From positions 198,465,325 to 198,529,324 of the forward strand of contig NC_133536.1 in NCBI RefSeq assembly GCF_048544455.1: 64,000 nucleotides of DNA, read 5' to 3'. This DNA is from Silene latifolia (lineage: Eukaryota > Streptophyta > Magnoliopsida > Caryophyllales > Caryophyllaceae). Position numbers and translations under genes: made by a program. The stretch's first letter is position 1; each line of letters begins with the position of its first letter. The notes beneath the pieces are model-generated. The model saw only the letters and a list, made by a program, of their open reading frames with translations, was not told the origin of the DNA and did no database searches. Of the stretch, positions 22,880 to 34,801 are shown piece by piece.

Positions 22880-23290
22880 TATTACGTAAAACGGTTACAA
22901 AAGGAAGGGCTAAGCTCGCCCTAAAACCACCCATAAGAATAGAATTGTCTTTCATCCAGAATTTTGCCATGGAGTTAACAACTGCATTGGCGGACCTGTT
23001 CTCGTAAGTTATCGTCAAAAATGGTAAGGCCCTTAATAGTTCCCTGTAATCAAGTAATATAATGTTTAGCTAGAAAGCAACAAGGTAGCGCATTCCCTAA
23101 AACCAATCGCACCACGTTCAAGCAATCTGAACAAAAATCAAACAACCCACAATGAGAGCTAGTATACGTGATTCCCTCTCTAATGGCGTGAAGATCAAAC
23201 TAAACGCCCCCTTAGAGCTTTAACATTGAAATCTAAAATTTTCAAATCATCACTTGATTCTGAAGTTATAGAGTCCGTCCAACTTGAAAT
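22880..23290 (-). pseudogene. LINE-type RNase H / reverse-transcriptase-like fragment
   Basis: On the minus strand, AIREGITYTSSHCGLFDF, CSDCLNVVRLVLGNALP and later DDNLRE and ANAVVNSMAKFW follow the order of the plant RNase H-like domain found at the end of many LINEs: an ALREG helix, a SDCLxVV strand and an (A)NxxADxxA-type helix. Stops and frame changes interrupt it, and neither the catalytic start of the domain nor the rest of a LINE is visible. It may also derive from a host RNase H-like gene. Confidence 0.5.
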
Positions 23291-23395
23291 GTAGAACTAA
23301 GTTTTTTTAACATAGGAAAAATTCTCAAATGGGTGGTCATCTTTAACCTTACTATTTTTAGCAGTATTAGTTGATTTTTGTGATATAGTAGTAAA

Positions 23396-24393
23396 CTAGT
23401 TTAGAACCCGTGCAATAAATGCACGGTATATATAATTTTTTATTTTTAATAAGATATATAAATAATAGTGGTATTCAATTAGTTGTTTAATTTTCTCGTT
23501 ATTTTATTTTGTTTGAGGAAAAAAAATTTAAAACTGAAAATTAATTTGAAAAATTAATTTAAGAGAATTGAGTAAATGCTGGAAATGTATTTCTTTAAAA
23601 AAAAATATTTTTTTTTATAATAGAAACTTAATGATTCTAGTTTATAAATAATCTCAATTTTTTTTGTTATGAATGTAATAAAAACGATTTATAGTTTTGT
23701 TTATACTTAGTATGACCTGTATGGATCTCAAATAATATCAATAATAAAAGATTTAGCAATTTATAATTTTATGTTATTTATATTTTACTTAAAAAATTAT
23801 ATTTTAGTGTTTAATGAGAATTATATAATTTGATGAAAATAATACTTTTAATGAAAAACATTATAAATACTAGTGGTATCCAATTAGTTGTTTAATTTTC
23901 TCGTTATTGTATTTTGTTTGAGGAAAAAAATATTAAAATTGAAAATTAATTTGAAAATTAATTTAAGAGAATTGAGTAAATGCTGGAAATGTATTTCTTT
24001 AAAAAAATTATTTTTTTATAATAGCAACTTAATGATTCCAGTTTATAAATAATCTCAAATTTTTGTTGTTATGAATGTAATAAAAACGATTTATAGTTTT
24101 GTTTATACTTAGCATGACCTGTATGGATCTCAAATAATATCAATAATAAAAGATTAGGAATTTATAAATTTATGTTATTTATATTTTACTTAAAAAATTA
24201 GAGTTTAGTGTTTAATGAGAATTATATAATTTGCTGAAATTAATAATTTTAATGAAAAACATTATAATTATTAACTTACTTATTTAGTTATTGCACATCT
24301 ATTCATTTAGATGATCACTACTTTTCTCATTTAAAAAATATGTTTTTTTGGAGGGAAAATATGTGAGCTCACCTATTCATTTAGTAAATAGGA
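23396..24393 (-). mobile_element. Non-autonomous Helitron, 998 bp
   Basis: On the minus strand the element begins TCCTATTTACTAAATG and ends with a hairpin (CCGTGCA, 5-nt loop, TGCACGG; plus-strand 23408-23426), then GTTCTAAA and CTAG. This is the Helitron 3' signature: hairpin about 10 nt before CTRR. It sits between A (23395) and T (24394). The paralogous segment at 58221-58400 has the same flanks joined directly (gtagtaaa then ttttg), an empty site that confirms both borders. The interior is two tandem copies of a 405-bp unit (about 23460-23865 and 23866-24270) and has no Rep/helicase. A relative lies at 48470. Confidence 0.9.
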
Positions 24394-24562
24394 TTTTTTT
24401 TTTTTGGAAAAGTTAAGATTCCATTATAATCAAAATCAACCCATACAATATTCTAAGGTTCATTATCAGTTCATAAACTATACATCTGAGGGAGTACCTC
24501 TTATTGTTTATTTTCCGAGTTTTATTTTAAAGTTTTTGAGTTCTGCTTTAGTATAAAGTTTT

Positions 24563-24753
24563 TGAGTAATAAAATATGCAATATTCTCGTATATATTTTG
24601 TATAGTCAGCCTTCCTTATTTGTAGTATACTCTACCTAACTTAGGATAGAATATCCCTTGATTTATGGGATTGCATTAGCTAACAATAGCAACGAGAATT
24701 GTATATATGGTTGAGATATTGAATGAATAAAGTCAAGGGTTTCACATCTAATA
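24563..24753 (+). repeat. 5' LTR of the copia element
   Basis: Matches 29144-29332 from tattctcgtatatattttgt to tttcacatctaata with only about three differences over the last 170 bp. Confidence 0.85.
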
Positions 24754-27700
24754 TGGTATCAGTAACCTTTTGATCCTACGCTTCCGCCCTATTTCTCTTC
24801 TTCTTCTTCCTTTTCTTCTCTCTCTCTGATCTTAACTCACACGCTTCACCATGACTAATAATAAAAAATCGTTTCATCCTGCTTACTCAGTCTCCAACAT
24901 CAAGAACTTCGTACAAATTACGCTCGAGAACGAGAATGTCCTTTATGCGTCATAGGCCGAACTCTTCCTCAATACGGCCCGGGCTTTCAATGTCATCGAC
25001 CATATTGAACTCCCAAAGGACTCTGTCACCGCTGAAACGGCCGAATAGGGTCGTCTCGACGCCATTGTTAAACAATGGATTTATAGTACGATCTCGCTTG
25101 ATCTCCTCCATACTATCCTTGAACCCGGTGCTTCCGCCAAGAAGACCTGGGATCGTCTTAAGGACATCTTTAACGACAATAAGCATTCTAGAGCCGTCAT
25201 GTTGGAGCAACAGTTCACTAATATACATATGGATAATTATCCAAATGTCTCATCTTATTGTCAAGCCTTAAAGATGGTGGCCGATCAATTGGCGAACGTC
25301 GGAGCCCCTGTTTCCGAGACTCGCCTGGTTCTTCAACTCGTTACCCATGTTTCTGCCGGGTACGACAACGTCGCCTCCATCATTCAACAACGCGACCCTC
25401 TGTCGCCCTTCTATACGGCACGGTCCACGCTTACCCTCGAAGAGAGCCGTCGGGCCAAAACCTCAACCGAAACCGCTGACTCGGTTCTGTACGCATCCCA
25501 GACGAAATCTGATGAGTCCTCTGATTCTCAAGCGCCATCGTCTAATCAACGGGGTGTTCAAAATTCGAATCGGAAAAAAGGTGGACGGAACAACCGTGGT
25601 AAAGGCAAGCAAAACGACGGTGATTCGAAATCCGATCAGAAGTCCGGTGGGTATCGTGGAAAGCAGCAGCAGCGGGGATCGCAAGGGACATGGACGTGAG
25701 TCCCCTATCCGGCGTGGCCGCAGCAGCAGTAGGGGTGGGCGGCTCCGCCCTATCCTTACCCTACGGTTCGGTACGGTCCGCCACCATCTTCTCAGGCTCA
25801 GGGGATACTCGGACCTCGGTCTCAACATGCTTTTGTTGCGCAGGCCTCTCCCTACGGGTCGACTCCGGAGGCGTTTGTACCCACTGACATTGCAGCCGCT
25901 ATGCAGACATTGTCGCTTCAACAGCCAAACGACAACTACTATATGGACACAAGGGCGTCGTCTCACATGACCTCGCATAACTGTACGCTCTCGTCCTATT
26001 CTCTTTTGCGTGATAAACGTCATATTTTAGTGGGAAATGGTAGTCAGATCCCCATTGTTGGTCACGGTGCTACAACCATCCCAACGCCTAAAGCCTCACT
26101 TAGTCTAAAAAATGTCCTTCATGTTTCCCATATAATTAAAAACTTGATTTCTGTTCGTAAATTCACAACCGGCAATAAAGTTTCTGTTGAATTTGACCCT
26201 GTTGGTTTTACTGTGAAGGATCTCAAGACGGGGACGCCGATTTTGAGAAGCAATAGCACGGCTGATCTCTACCCTCTCCAAAAATCCGACCAAGCCACTG
26301 ATACCGTACCTCACGCTTTCCTTGCCCTCCCCTCCTCCGCGTGGCACTCTCGTCTAGGCCACCCCAGCACGGAAATTTTTAATTCTTTATGCTCAAATAA
26401 GGACATTTCATGTCATCCAATTAAACGTTTATCGGTTTGTCATTCTTGTCAATTAGGGAAGCACATTAAACTTCCGTTTTATGCATCTTTTTCGAACTCT
26501 ATGTGCCCATTTGATATTTTGCATACAGATTTATGGACCTCACCCATTCTAAGCACTATGGGTCATCGTTATTACATTTTGTTTTTAGACGATCATACTA
26601 ATTTCTTGTGGACTTTTCCCCTCAAAAATAAATCTGACGTCTATTCTATTTTCACTACTTTTTATAATTTTCCATACCCAATTCAATCGTCAAATTAAAA
26701 CACTGTAATGTGATAACGGTCGTGAGTTCGATAATTCCCCATTACATAAATTGTTCGCTGACAAAGGAATGCTATTCCGATTTTCGTGTCCTCATACCTC
26801 TCCACAAAACGATAAGGCCGAGCGCAAAATCCGAACCATAAATAATATAGTCCGCACTTTGCTCCTTCATGTTAACATGCCCCTATCTATGTGGCATCAC
26901 GCCCTTGCCGTAGCTACGTACCTTCACAATATTCTTCCAAGTAAAGCTAATCGAAACAACTCCCCTACCTTGAGTCTATACAATCGGATACCGTCTTATG
27001 GTCATCTTCTCACTTTCGGTTGTCGATGTTACCCTCACATCCCCTCCTCCACCACGCATAAACTTGCTCCCCGTGCTATACCGTGTATTTTTATCGGCTA
27101 CCCGTCTTCCCACCGCGGTTACAAGTGTTTTGACCCTAAGACTCGGAAAGTTATAATAGCCCGTCATGTTACCTTCGACGAAACGATATTTCCCTTCGCC
27201 GACAATAACCAGGCTCTTCCAACTTCCTATGATTTTCTAGACTCTGGCCCATCTCCTGTTTTGACCCATCAGCTTTACCACACTCCCCTAGCCCAAACTG
27301 ATGAACCACACACTGAGCCCACCTCCCCCACGGCCCAGTCCCCATCATCAGCTCCTTTTACTCCCCCTGCGGACCAGACTCCCCCCTCGGCCCAATCCCA
27401 ACCTACGACCCAGTCCCCTCCTACGACCCAGACCCCTCCCTCGGTCCATTGCTCACCTACGGCCCAACCCCACTCACAACCGGACCCTGGACAACCACAT
27501 CCCAACCCGTCCCCTCAAATGGCAACCCGAGCTAAACATGGCATTTTTAAACCAAAACCGATATTTGATTTATGCGCCACAACTCAACCAACCGCATCTC
27601 CCTACAACGATGCCCCAAAACCGCACTTAGTAACCCTAATTGGAATCGTGCCATGCACGGCAAATTTGACGCACTCATTAAGAATAAGACTTGGGTACTT

Positions 27701-29143
27701 GTGCCTCGATCTCCCGATGTCAATATTACGCGTTGTTTATGGTTGTTTAAGCATAAATTTAAAGTTAATGGTGATTTGGAGCGCTATAAAGCTCGCCTTG
27801 TTGTGAATGGCAGGTCCCAACAGGTAGGTGTCGATTGTGATGAGACTTTCAGTCCCGTGGTAAAACCAGCTACTATACGGACCGTACTCAGTCTTGCGGT
27901 CAGTGAACATTGGCACATCCGTCAACTAGATGTCAAAAATGCCTTCCTTCATGGTCAACTAACGGAGACAGTTTATATGCACCAACCACCAAGGTTTCGC
28001 GACCGTAATAAACCTGACTTTGTTTGCCTTCTGAAAAAGTCCTTATACGGTCTCAAACAGGCCCCAAGAGCTTCGTACCAGCGGTTGGCACATTATGTCT
28101 CCACTGTCGGATTCCGTCATAGTAAGTGCGATAATTCGTTATTTATTTATAGTGGTGATGATGGCACAACATACATTTTATTATATGTCGCCGATATTAT
28201 TCTTGCTACATCCACCAGTTCGCTCCAAAAGACGATTATGGCTCAGCTTCACTCCGAATTCGCTATGACTGATCTCGGACCGCTTAATTATTTTTTGGGA
28301 ATCTATGCTATTCGACACTCCAAGGGTCTATTTCTTCACCAACATAATATGCTGAAGACATTATTGCCCGTGCTAATATGACTAAGTGTAAACCCGCTCA
28401 AACCCCGGTTGACACAAAGTCTAAACTTGGTGCGAATGCAGGTGCCCCCGTTTCCGACCCGACTATGTACCGGAGCCTGGCCGGAGCTCTCCAGTACCTT
28501 ACCTTCACCCGCCCCGATATTTCCTATGCCGTTCAGCAAATATGTCTCTATATGCATGATCCTCGAGAAGCTCATTATGGTGCTCTTAAACGGATTATCC
28601 GATATTTGCGTGGTACGTCACGTTTTGGTCTACATTTAACTAAATCTAATGTTACCACCTTAACCGCATATAGTGACGCAGATTGGGGTGGCTGCCCGAA
28701 TACTCGTCGGTCCACGTCCGGTTATTGTGTCTATCTCGGTGACAACCTTATATCTTGGTCCTCCAAACGTCAACCTACTATTTCACGTTCCAGCGCCGAG
28801 GCCGAATATCGAGGTGTCGCTAATGTCGTGGCCGAATCTTGTTGGCTACGCAATCTCCTTCTTGAACTCTGCAAACCGGTCAACAAAGCCACTATTTTTT
28901 ATTGTGACAATATTTCCGCAATTTACCTAGCCGGGAATCCCGTCAATCACCAACGTACCAAACACATCGAACTCGATATACATTTTGTACGAGAGAAAGT
29001 GGCTCTCGGTCAAGTCCACATCCGTCATGTGCCCTCTCGCTACCAATATGCGGACGTGTTCACCAAAGGATTGCCGAAAGTAATGTTCGATGATTTTCAT
29101 TCTAGTCTCAGCATACGTCCTCCTCCCGCTTCGACTATGGGGG

Positions 29144-29332
29144 TGTAATAGAATTTTAAATATTCTCGTATATATTTTGTATGGTCAGCCTTCCTTATTT
29201 GTAGTATACTCTACCTAACTTAGGATAGAATATCCCTTGATTTATGGGATTGCATTAGCTAACAATAGCAACGAGACTTGTATATATGGTTGAGATATTG
29301 AATGAATAAAGTGAAGGGTTTCACATCTAATA
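29144..29332 (+). repeat. 3' LTR of the copia element
   Basis: Partner of 24563-24753. It starts right after the purine tract. Confidence 0.85.
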
Positions 29333-29532
29333 TTGATCACATTTACTAAAACATTACACTAAAAAAATATAATATTGCTCAAAAGCTATATTTATAAATG
29401 GTAATGTGCTCAGAAAAAATGTGTATATGCTCAAAAACTACAAGGTCTGAGATACTACCTCAAATGCGTAATCCTTTTTCTCGGTTCAGTATCACCTTAG
29501 TTACTCTACATAAAAGTACCCAAATATTATTG

Positions 29533-29738
29533 TTTTTCTGTAGCACATACCAATGGATTGCAACGTAATTGCATATATTTCACTATGATTATCATTTTTT
29601 TTGGGATCAGTAAGAGAGCCTGGTGGACATGATACATGTGTCTTTGACTTCGAGAGTGGCGACATATGGCCATTCTACGAAGGTGATGATACCCGCTCAA
29701 TATTTTCCCCACCTACCCTGTTTATTCCCCAATTTTAA
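29533..29738 (+). pseudogene. 3' fragment of a KIB F-box gene
   Basis: Only the last 65 or so codons of a KIB gene are present, starting abruptly at tctgtagcacatacc. It matches the end of the gene at 43694 (CIYFT, REPGGHDT, FDFESGDIWPFYEGDD, SPPTLFIPQF) with a few changes, including a disturbed frame near the TDDYH position. The next 330 bp also match that gene's 3' flank. The fragment appears to be inserted next to the 3' end of the gene at 30184, because the equivalent place near 58450 lacks it. Confidence 0.8.
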
Positions 29739-30183
29739 AATGTTTTACGAGTTTTTTTAGTTAGTACGCTTTGAAACCAAAGTAATTAAGAAAATCAAAA
29801 GAAATATTTTGTCAACAAAGATTATGTTTTATCATGCGATTTCTTACATGAAATGAAGTCGTAGTTTGAGAGTTAGCGATGACTTCTAGTCTATTTTCTT
29901 TGTTATGAGACTCCTTTTTGTCTATCATTCGGATATATTGAATTCGCTTTTATTTTGGTTCCATTCAGATTGAATTGAGCTCCAAGTACTATTTAGCCTA
30001 CTCATATCATCAAGTGTTTGATTCATTAATTCAATACTTTCGTTTGATTTTTCAAGTTCAGAATTTATTTCAAGAGGTCTAAAAGTAAGTTACTTATAAA
30101 AAGTAGCTACAATTAATGGTATGCAATCGAATAAATTTTAAAATGTAGCTACAATTAATGGTATGCATTCGAACTACGATAAT

Positions 30184-31362
30184 TTAAAGTTGGGGAATAA
30201 AGAAGGTTGGTGGGGAAAATGAGGAGCGCATATCATCACCTTCGTAAAATTGCAGGACGTCAGTCTTGATGTCATAGAAACCCGTATCATGTCCACCCTT
30301 CTCTCTTACCAACCTCCAATACACATAATCATCATCTGTGAAATAAATACAATTACGTTGCAAGCCTTCGGCATGTCCGGTAGCAACGCACATGGAAGAG
30401 TTACCGCCTACAACCAATGCCACTTCCCCCAAATCTTTAGTTATCTCCCAAATTTTGTCTTTAGGTTTAAGTTTGTACACCTCAAAACCAATTGTTCGAT
30501 AAACAATGTCGTGATCGAAATCAGTATTATCTGCATTCCCTACTCCATCCTTGTATCTTAACACCAGGAGGAGCTCATTACCTGATTGTGCCATGTATAT
30601 TTGATTTATACTTTTGTTCAACTTCACGAAAACTAAATTGACATGCAGCGAGTAATCTGCTGGTTTTATAAGCTGCAGAGCGTTGAATTCGTCGACATTC
30701 CAAGATACAATTGATCCATCTTCATATAGCGCAAATACTTTATCCTCTATCGCTACAAGATCAACCATCTTAACTTCAGATTTGACGAATATGGGTGTCC
30801 ACTGTTGATCGCCTTGTCTAGCAAAAGCTAGGCCCTGGTAATACTCGTAAACTACTAGAACAACAAACTCGTAATTATTATTTTGAGGAACTTTAAGCAC
30901 AATAAGCCTGTTTGCGAAACAACGCAAAAACCAACTCTCGTAACTTTCACCACTCGTAGGTGGTGTACCACAATCTAAGGGTTTTAAACAAGGGAAGTGA
31001 AATTGAGCCTTAGTGATTGGATTCAACAATATAACATCGTAGTTACGGTCAATCATTGCAATCCAACCGTATGGCGAACCCCAACACCTTGCTCCAAAAG
31101 TTTCCGGGAGATACAAGTTGTAACGCTTGTTATTAGAAAGATTAAATATCTTGCGAACACAATCGGGATTATCTTTAGTGTTTTCAGCAAGTAAAAGCCA
31201 TGGTACAACTGGTTTAGCCTTCCATTGATGCTTTACTGAAGACGAAGCACGATTCCACCAACGACATGCAACAGAAAACTTAATAAAATCTTCGAAAGTT
31301 TGTAACTTTAATGCAATGACGCCAACAACGTCAAGAGGCAACATAGACCAATCTGCAGCCAT
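30184..31362 (-). CDS. F-box/KIB (DUF295) protein, intact, block A copy
   Basis: A single exon of 392 codons. The F-box lies at about residues 3-45 (LPLDVVGVIALKLQTFEDFI, CRWWNRASS). The KIB propeller region follows with VVPWLLLAENTKDNPDC, FGARCWGSPYGWIAMI, ILLNPITKAQFHFPCLKPL, VLKVPQNNNYEFVVLV, GEVALVVGGNSSMC, NCIYFTDDDYVYW, GGHDTGFYD and SPPTFFIPQL. It differs from the copy at 58556 at about 13 residues, mostly clustered between residues 85 and 145. Its acidic segment is short (VGNADNTDFDHDIV). It is transcribed away from the broken gene at 32570. An SCF substrate-receptor role is inferred from the family. Confidence 0.92.
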   Translation of the reverse strand: MAADWSMLPLDVVGVIALKLQTFEDFIKFSVACRWWNRASSSVKHQWKAKPVVPWLLLAENTKDNPDCVRKIFNLSNNKRYNLYLPETFGARCWGSPYGWIAMIDRNYDVILLNPITKAQFHFPCLKPLDCGTPPTSGESYESWFLRCFANRLIVLKVPQNNNYEFVVLVVYEYYQGLAFARQGDQQWTPIFVKSEVKMVDLVAIEDKVFALYEDGSIVSWNVDEFNALQLIKPADYSLHVNLVFVKLNKSINQIYMAQSGNELLLVLRYKDGVGNADNTDFDHDIVYRTIGFEVYKLKPKDKIWEITKDLGEVALVVGGNSSMCVATGHAEGLQRNCIYFTDDDYVYWRLVREKGGHDTGFYDIKTDVLQFYEGDDMRSSFSPPTFFIPQL

Positions 31363-32569
31363 TTACTAGAACAAAAAATATTGAAATAAGTTAAACATGG
31401 AATTTTAAAAGGACAAATATGATCATATAAGGATCAAGATTCAAGATTATAACTTGAATAAGTAAATAAAAGAGAAAGGAGAGAAGATGAAGGAAGATCT
31501 AAGAACTAACCTTGGTTATATACGAGTATATTACCTAAAATTAAAAGGTGGCTTTAAGGAAAGGCTTTCCTTAGTACAACAACCACTTGAAAATATTACT
31601 TCAAATAATTAAAGGGTTTTTCTAACATGATAATAAGCCAAGTAAGGAAAGTTTGTTGAGAATATTTCATGACAAATTAGAGTTTAAACTCATATTTACC
31701 ATAATTAGTTATATAATGTTGAAAAACTTTCTTTACTTAGATTATTATCATGTGCCCTAAGGGCACATGTTAGAAAAACCCTCATAATTAAAATACATAA
31801 TTTTCTAAAAACAGACACGCTAAGGAAAATTTTAACTTAGGAAAGACGGTTTCTTACGATTTTATTGATATACCATTTATTTGTGCCCTCTATGTGTCTT
31901 TTATTATACTCCCTTTTGTTATCACAAATTCTCATTCCAGACGGTCCTCTACACATAAGAAGAAAAATGGCGGTTTAATTCGATGTTGTCTCATACAGTA
32001 CATCGTAAAATAAAGTTCAAGAACAATAGCAGCAACGCTTATGAGGCTGTGTCCTATCGATAAAGATTGAGGTCCCTATGTAATACTCATTGATTCGTAT
32101 ACTATTAAAATTACTCATATCAGGTGTCCAATCGGTTATCAATTCAGATATTATAATCGGATTTATTTCAAATGATCTCTACAAATAAGACTCCTTTTAG
32201 GTGAAAGTTAGTGATGTAAAATTGTTTTATAAACTTCTTACCTAAAACGGCATTCCATGAAAAAATTATATTACGAATTCCTAGATTAAGGAAAGTAAAT
32301 CTGACTTACACTTTCAAGTTTCACCTAAAAAAATTTGGACCACAATTAAATAGATCAAGGAAAGTAAGTTCGACTTACACCCCAACTCGATTTCTCAGAT
32401 TATTAGTACTGCTCTTTCTTCGACACCAAGGTTTACTATTTCTGATTAATTAATTATGTTGAGGAGTTGTGTTTGTTAAATTAGTTTCCCTTTCTTTATA
32501 TTTCTCTTCTGTTTATATTCTTTTTGTGATATTTGAATCTAATATTTGCATTAATATTTCTGCTATTAG
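31363..32569. promoter_or_regulatory. Head-to-head intergenic region of two KIB genes
   Basis: 1.2 kb between divergent start codons. The right part (about 32220-32400: taaacttcttacctaaaacg, gattaaggaaagtaaat, aatttggaccac) is shared with the upstream regions of the genes at 46745 and 62649, so this is a conserved subfamily promoter. A MITE sits at 31613-31782. Confidence 0.55.
31613..31782. mobile_element. 170-bp MITE with inverted repeats of about 40 bp
   Basis: Ends AGGGTTTTTCTAACATG and its exact complement at 31766-31782, with similarity continuing through ataataa and aaggaaagttt. The flanks aataattaa and cataattaa differ by one base in nine, fitting a MULE- or hAT-type target duplication. 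It contains the palindrome CATGTGCCCT-A-AGGGCACATG. Confidence 0.7.
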
Positions 32570-33513
32570 ATGGCCGCCATTTGGTCTACCTTACCTCTCG
32601 ATCTTCTTGGTGTCATTGCGTTAAAGTTGGAAACTTTGGATGATTTTATTAAGTTTTCTGTTGTATGTCGTCGGTGGAATCGTGCTTCATCCTCAATTAG
32701 GCACCAGTGGAGCGCTAAATCAGAAGTACCGTGGCTTTTACTTGCGGAAAACACTAGTGATAATCCCGATTGTGTTCGCAAGATTTATAATCTTAGTAAT
32801 AACAAGTGTTACAATTTCAACCTCCCTGAGACTTTTGGAGCAAGGTGTTGGGGTTCACCTTATGGCTGGGTTGCAATGATTGACCATAACTTCAATGTTC
32901 AATTGTTTAATTAACAGTTCACATTCTTGATGTTGTGGGAATGGAGGATAAAGTATTTGGTTTATATGAAGACGGTTCAATTGTATCTTGGGATGTCAAG
33001 GAATTCAACGCTCTTGAGCATATAAAACCAGCAAATTATTCACAGTGTGGCCATAAATTTTTCCTGAAGGTTAATGGATGGACTGCAATCCTAACATATT
33101 TGGTACAATCAGGTAGTGATCTTCTCGCGGTGTCAAGATTCAACAGACAAGTGTTAATTGATGATGATATTGTTTACAATGTTGATTATTTTTGGAGGAC
33201 AAATGATTTTAAGGTGTATAGATTTAAAACTGAAGACAAAAGTTGGGAGAAAATTGAAGATTTAGGGGAAGTGGCATTGGTAGTAGGTGGTAATTCTTCC
33301 ATGTGTGTTTCTGTAACACATACCAACGGGTTGCAACCTAATTGCATATATTTCACTGATGATTTAGATATGTGTTGGCTATCAGTAACAAAGCCAGGTG
33401 GACATTATACGGGTGTCTTTGACGTCAAGAGTCACGAAATACGGCAATTTTACGAAGGCGATGATATGCACTCATCATTTGCCCCACCGATCCTGTTTAT
33501 TCCCCAATTTTAA
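32570..33513 (+). pseudogene. KIB F-box pseudogene with internal deletion
   Basis: The N-terminal 114 codons are normal: F-box WSTLPLDLLGVIALKLETLD, then LPETFGARCWGSPYGWVAMI and NVQLFN. At 32912 the reading frame stops and the sequence jumps to DVVGMEDKVFGLYEDGSIVSW. The intact copies have roughly 110-120 codons between these points, so about 330-350 bp were lost, with a frame change. The C-terminal part (about 192 codons, ending SFAPPILFIPQF) is open. The promoter-like upstream region is shared with 46745 and 62649. There is no matching gene in block B. Confidence 0.88.
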
Positions 33514-33738
33514 ATTAAATTATTGGTAGTTCGAGACATGCTATAAAATTCTTTCCGCCGTAATATAAGTGACTAGGTGTTAAAGGTTACAAATATCAGT
33601 TCGTTGTTAAATAGTACTCCGTATACTCCGGGTTTTGCTCCCTCCCTTCTGTTTCTATTTTTGAAAAAAAAAACATCGATATATAATAAGAGCATGTTAT
33701 TAAAATTAGAATTCATGGGCTGACTTCAACACCTTTTA
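33514..33738. other. 3' flank shared with block B
   Basis: The stretch from caaatatcagttcgttgtta to gggctgacttcaacacct recurs at 60330-60498, just upstream of the gene at 60722, marking the paralogous junction between blocks. Confidence 0.65.
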
Positions 33739-33947
33739 GGGATATTTTACGGTGTGCCCTTGTGATTTTTGGTTTTCTACATTGTACCCCTCCTTTTTTT
33801 TATATTCTATGGTGTACCCCTAAACTCTATACATTAGTCTATTTCATGACCTTATTTGTTGTCTTTGCTAACTTAGTTTCTTAAATGACATATTAAATCG
33901 TCAATTTATCATTCCAATTACTCGGTAACCCACTCATTTACTTATTA

Positions 33948-34764
33948 GGGGGCGTTTGGTTGGGGGGAATAAGGAAAGGGAAAGAGAATAAAAATGGCTG
34001 ATTCCTTTTGTTGTTGTTTGTTTGACACAAAGAAAGGGTAACCCATACCCCCCCTTACCCCCAAAACCATTCTCATCCTTACCCCTCCCCCCCTTGGGTA
34101 AGCCCATAACCCCATAATCCCTTCTTCCTCCTATTCCCTATTTCCACCACTCCCACCAACACCCACCACACCCTCTCACACCGTCAACCACTGCCACCTA
34201 CACCCTACACCCACCACACCGACACAACCACCACCAGGGACGCCGACACAACCACCACCAACGACGCCGCCTGTCCACGCTACCTCATATCCTCAACCAC
34301 TAAACACCACACCAACAACTTCAGTAACTCTCCCACCCCACCAACCACCACCAACACCTTCCTCGGCCACACCACTGCAACCGCCCGACGCCGGCCACAC
34401 CAGATCTGGTGTTTTAAGGGGTGGGGGAGGGGTTTTCGAAGGGTTGTGGTGTATTTTTTAGAATGAATAAGGTGTTTAGGGTCGGGATTGTGGTGTTTGT
34501 TGAGGGCGTGAGGCGCGGTGATTAGGTTCGCCGTGGGGTACCGTGAGGAAGATCGTCGGCGCCGCTATTTGTGATGGTGTCGGTGTAGATAATGGTGGCA
34601 GGTGGTGGGTAATTGTGGTGGAGGTGGTGGATGTTGGCTTTTAATTCCCTTTTCCTCTAATTGTCAACCAAACACCCAAGTATAATATGGGTGATCCCAT
34701 TCATTTCCCTCTCATACCCTTTCTTGATTTCATTCTCTTACCCTTTCCCGTACCAAACGCCCCC
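33948..34764. mobile_element. PIF/Harbinger-like non-autonomous element, 817 bp
   Basis: Inverted ends GGGGGCGTTTGGT and ACCAAACGCCCCC lie directly inside TTA on both sides (33945-33947 and 34765-34767). The 3-bp TTA duplication is the PIF/Harbinger hallmark. The interior is CCA/CAC-rich low-complexity DNA without a transposase. Confidence 0.75.
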
Positions 34765-34801
34765 TTAGTTCGTCGAATTACTCATGATTAGCCCACGAAA
34801 T

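Larger units (their letters stand above)
24563..29332 (+). mobile_element. Ty1/copia retrotransposon (broken)
   Basis: The LTRs are 24563-24753 and 29144-29332, almost identical except at their left edge, so insertion was fairly recent. A primer site (TGGTATCAG) follows the left LTR and a purine tract (atgggggtg) precedes the right one. The parts follow copia order on the plus strand: gag (about 24851-25700), protease (about 25900-26200), GAG-pre-integrase zinc motif (WHSRLGHPS to CHSCQLGKH, about 26340-26470), integrase core (to about 27150), a proline-rich linker, reverse transcriptase (about 27660-28400, with WVLVPRSPDVN and LYGLKQAPRA) and RNase H (about 28640-29080, with ADWGGCPNTRRSTSGYC). 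The coding region is broken in roughly half a dozen places, so this is a fossil. It lies inside the left flank of the F-box block. Confidence 0.93.

Noticed and set aside
24936-27630. Alternative-frame open regions over the copia element
   Set aside because: Overlapping shadows of the gag-pol region.
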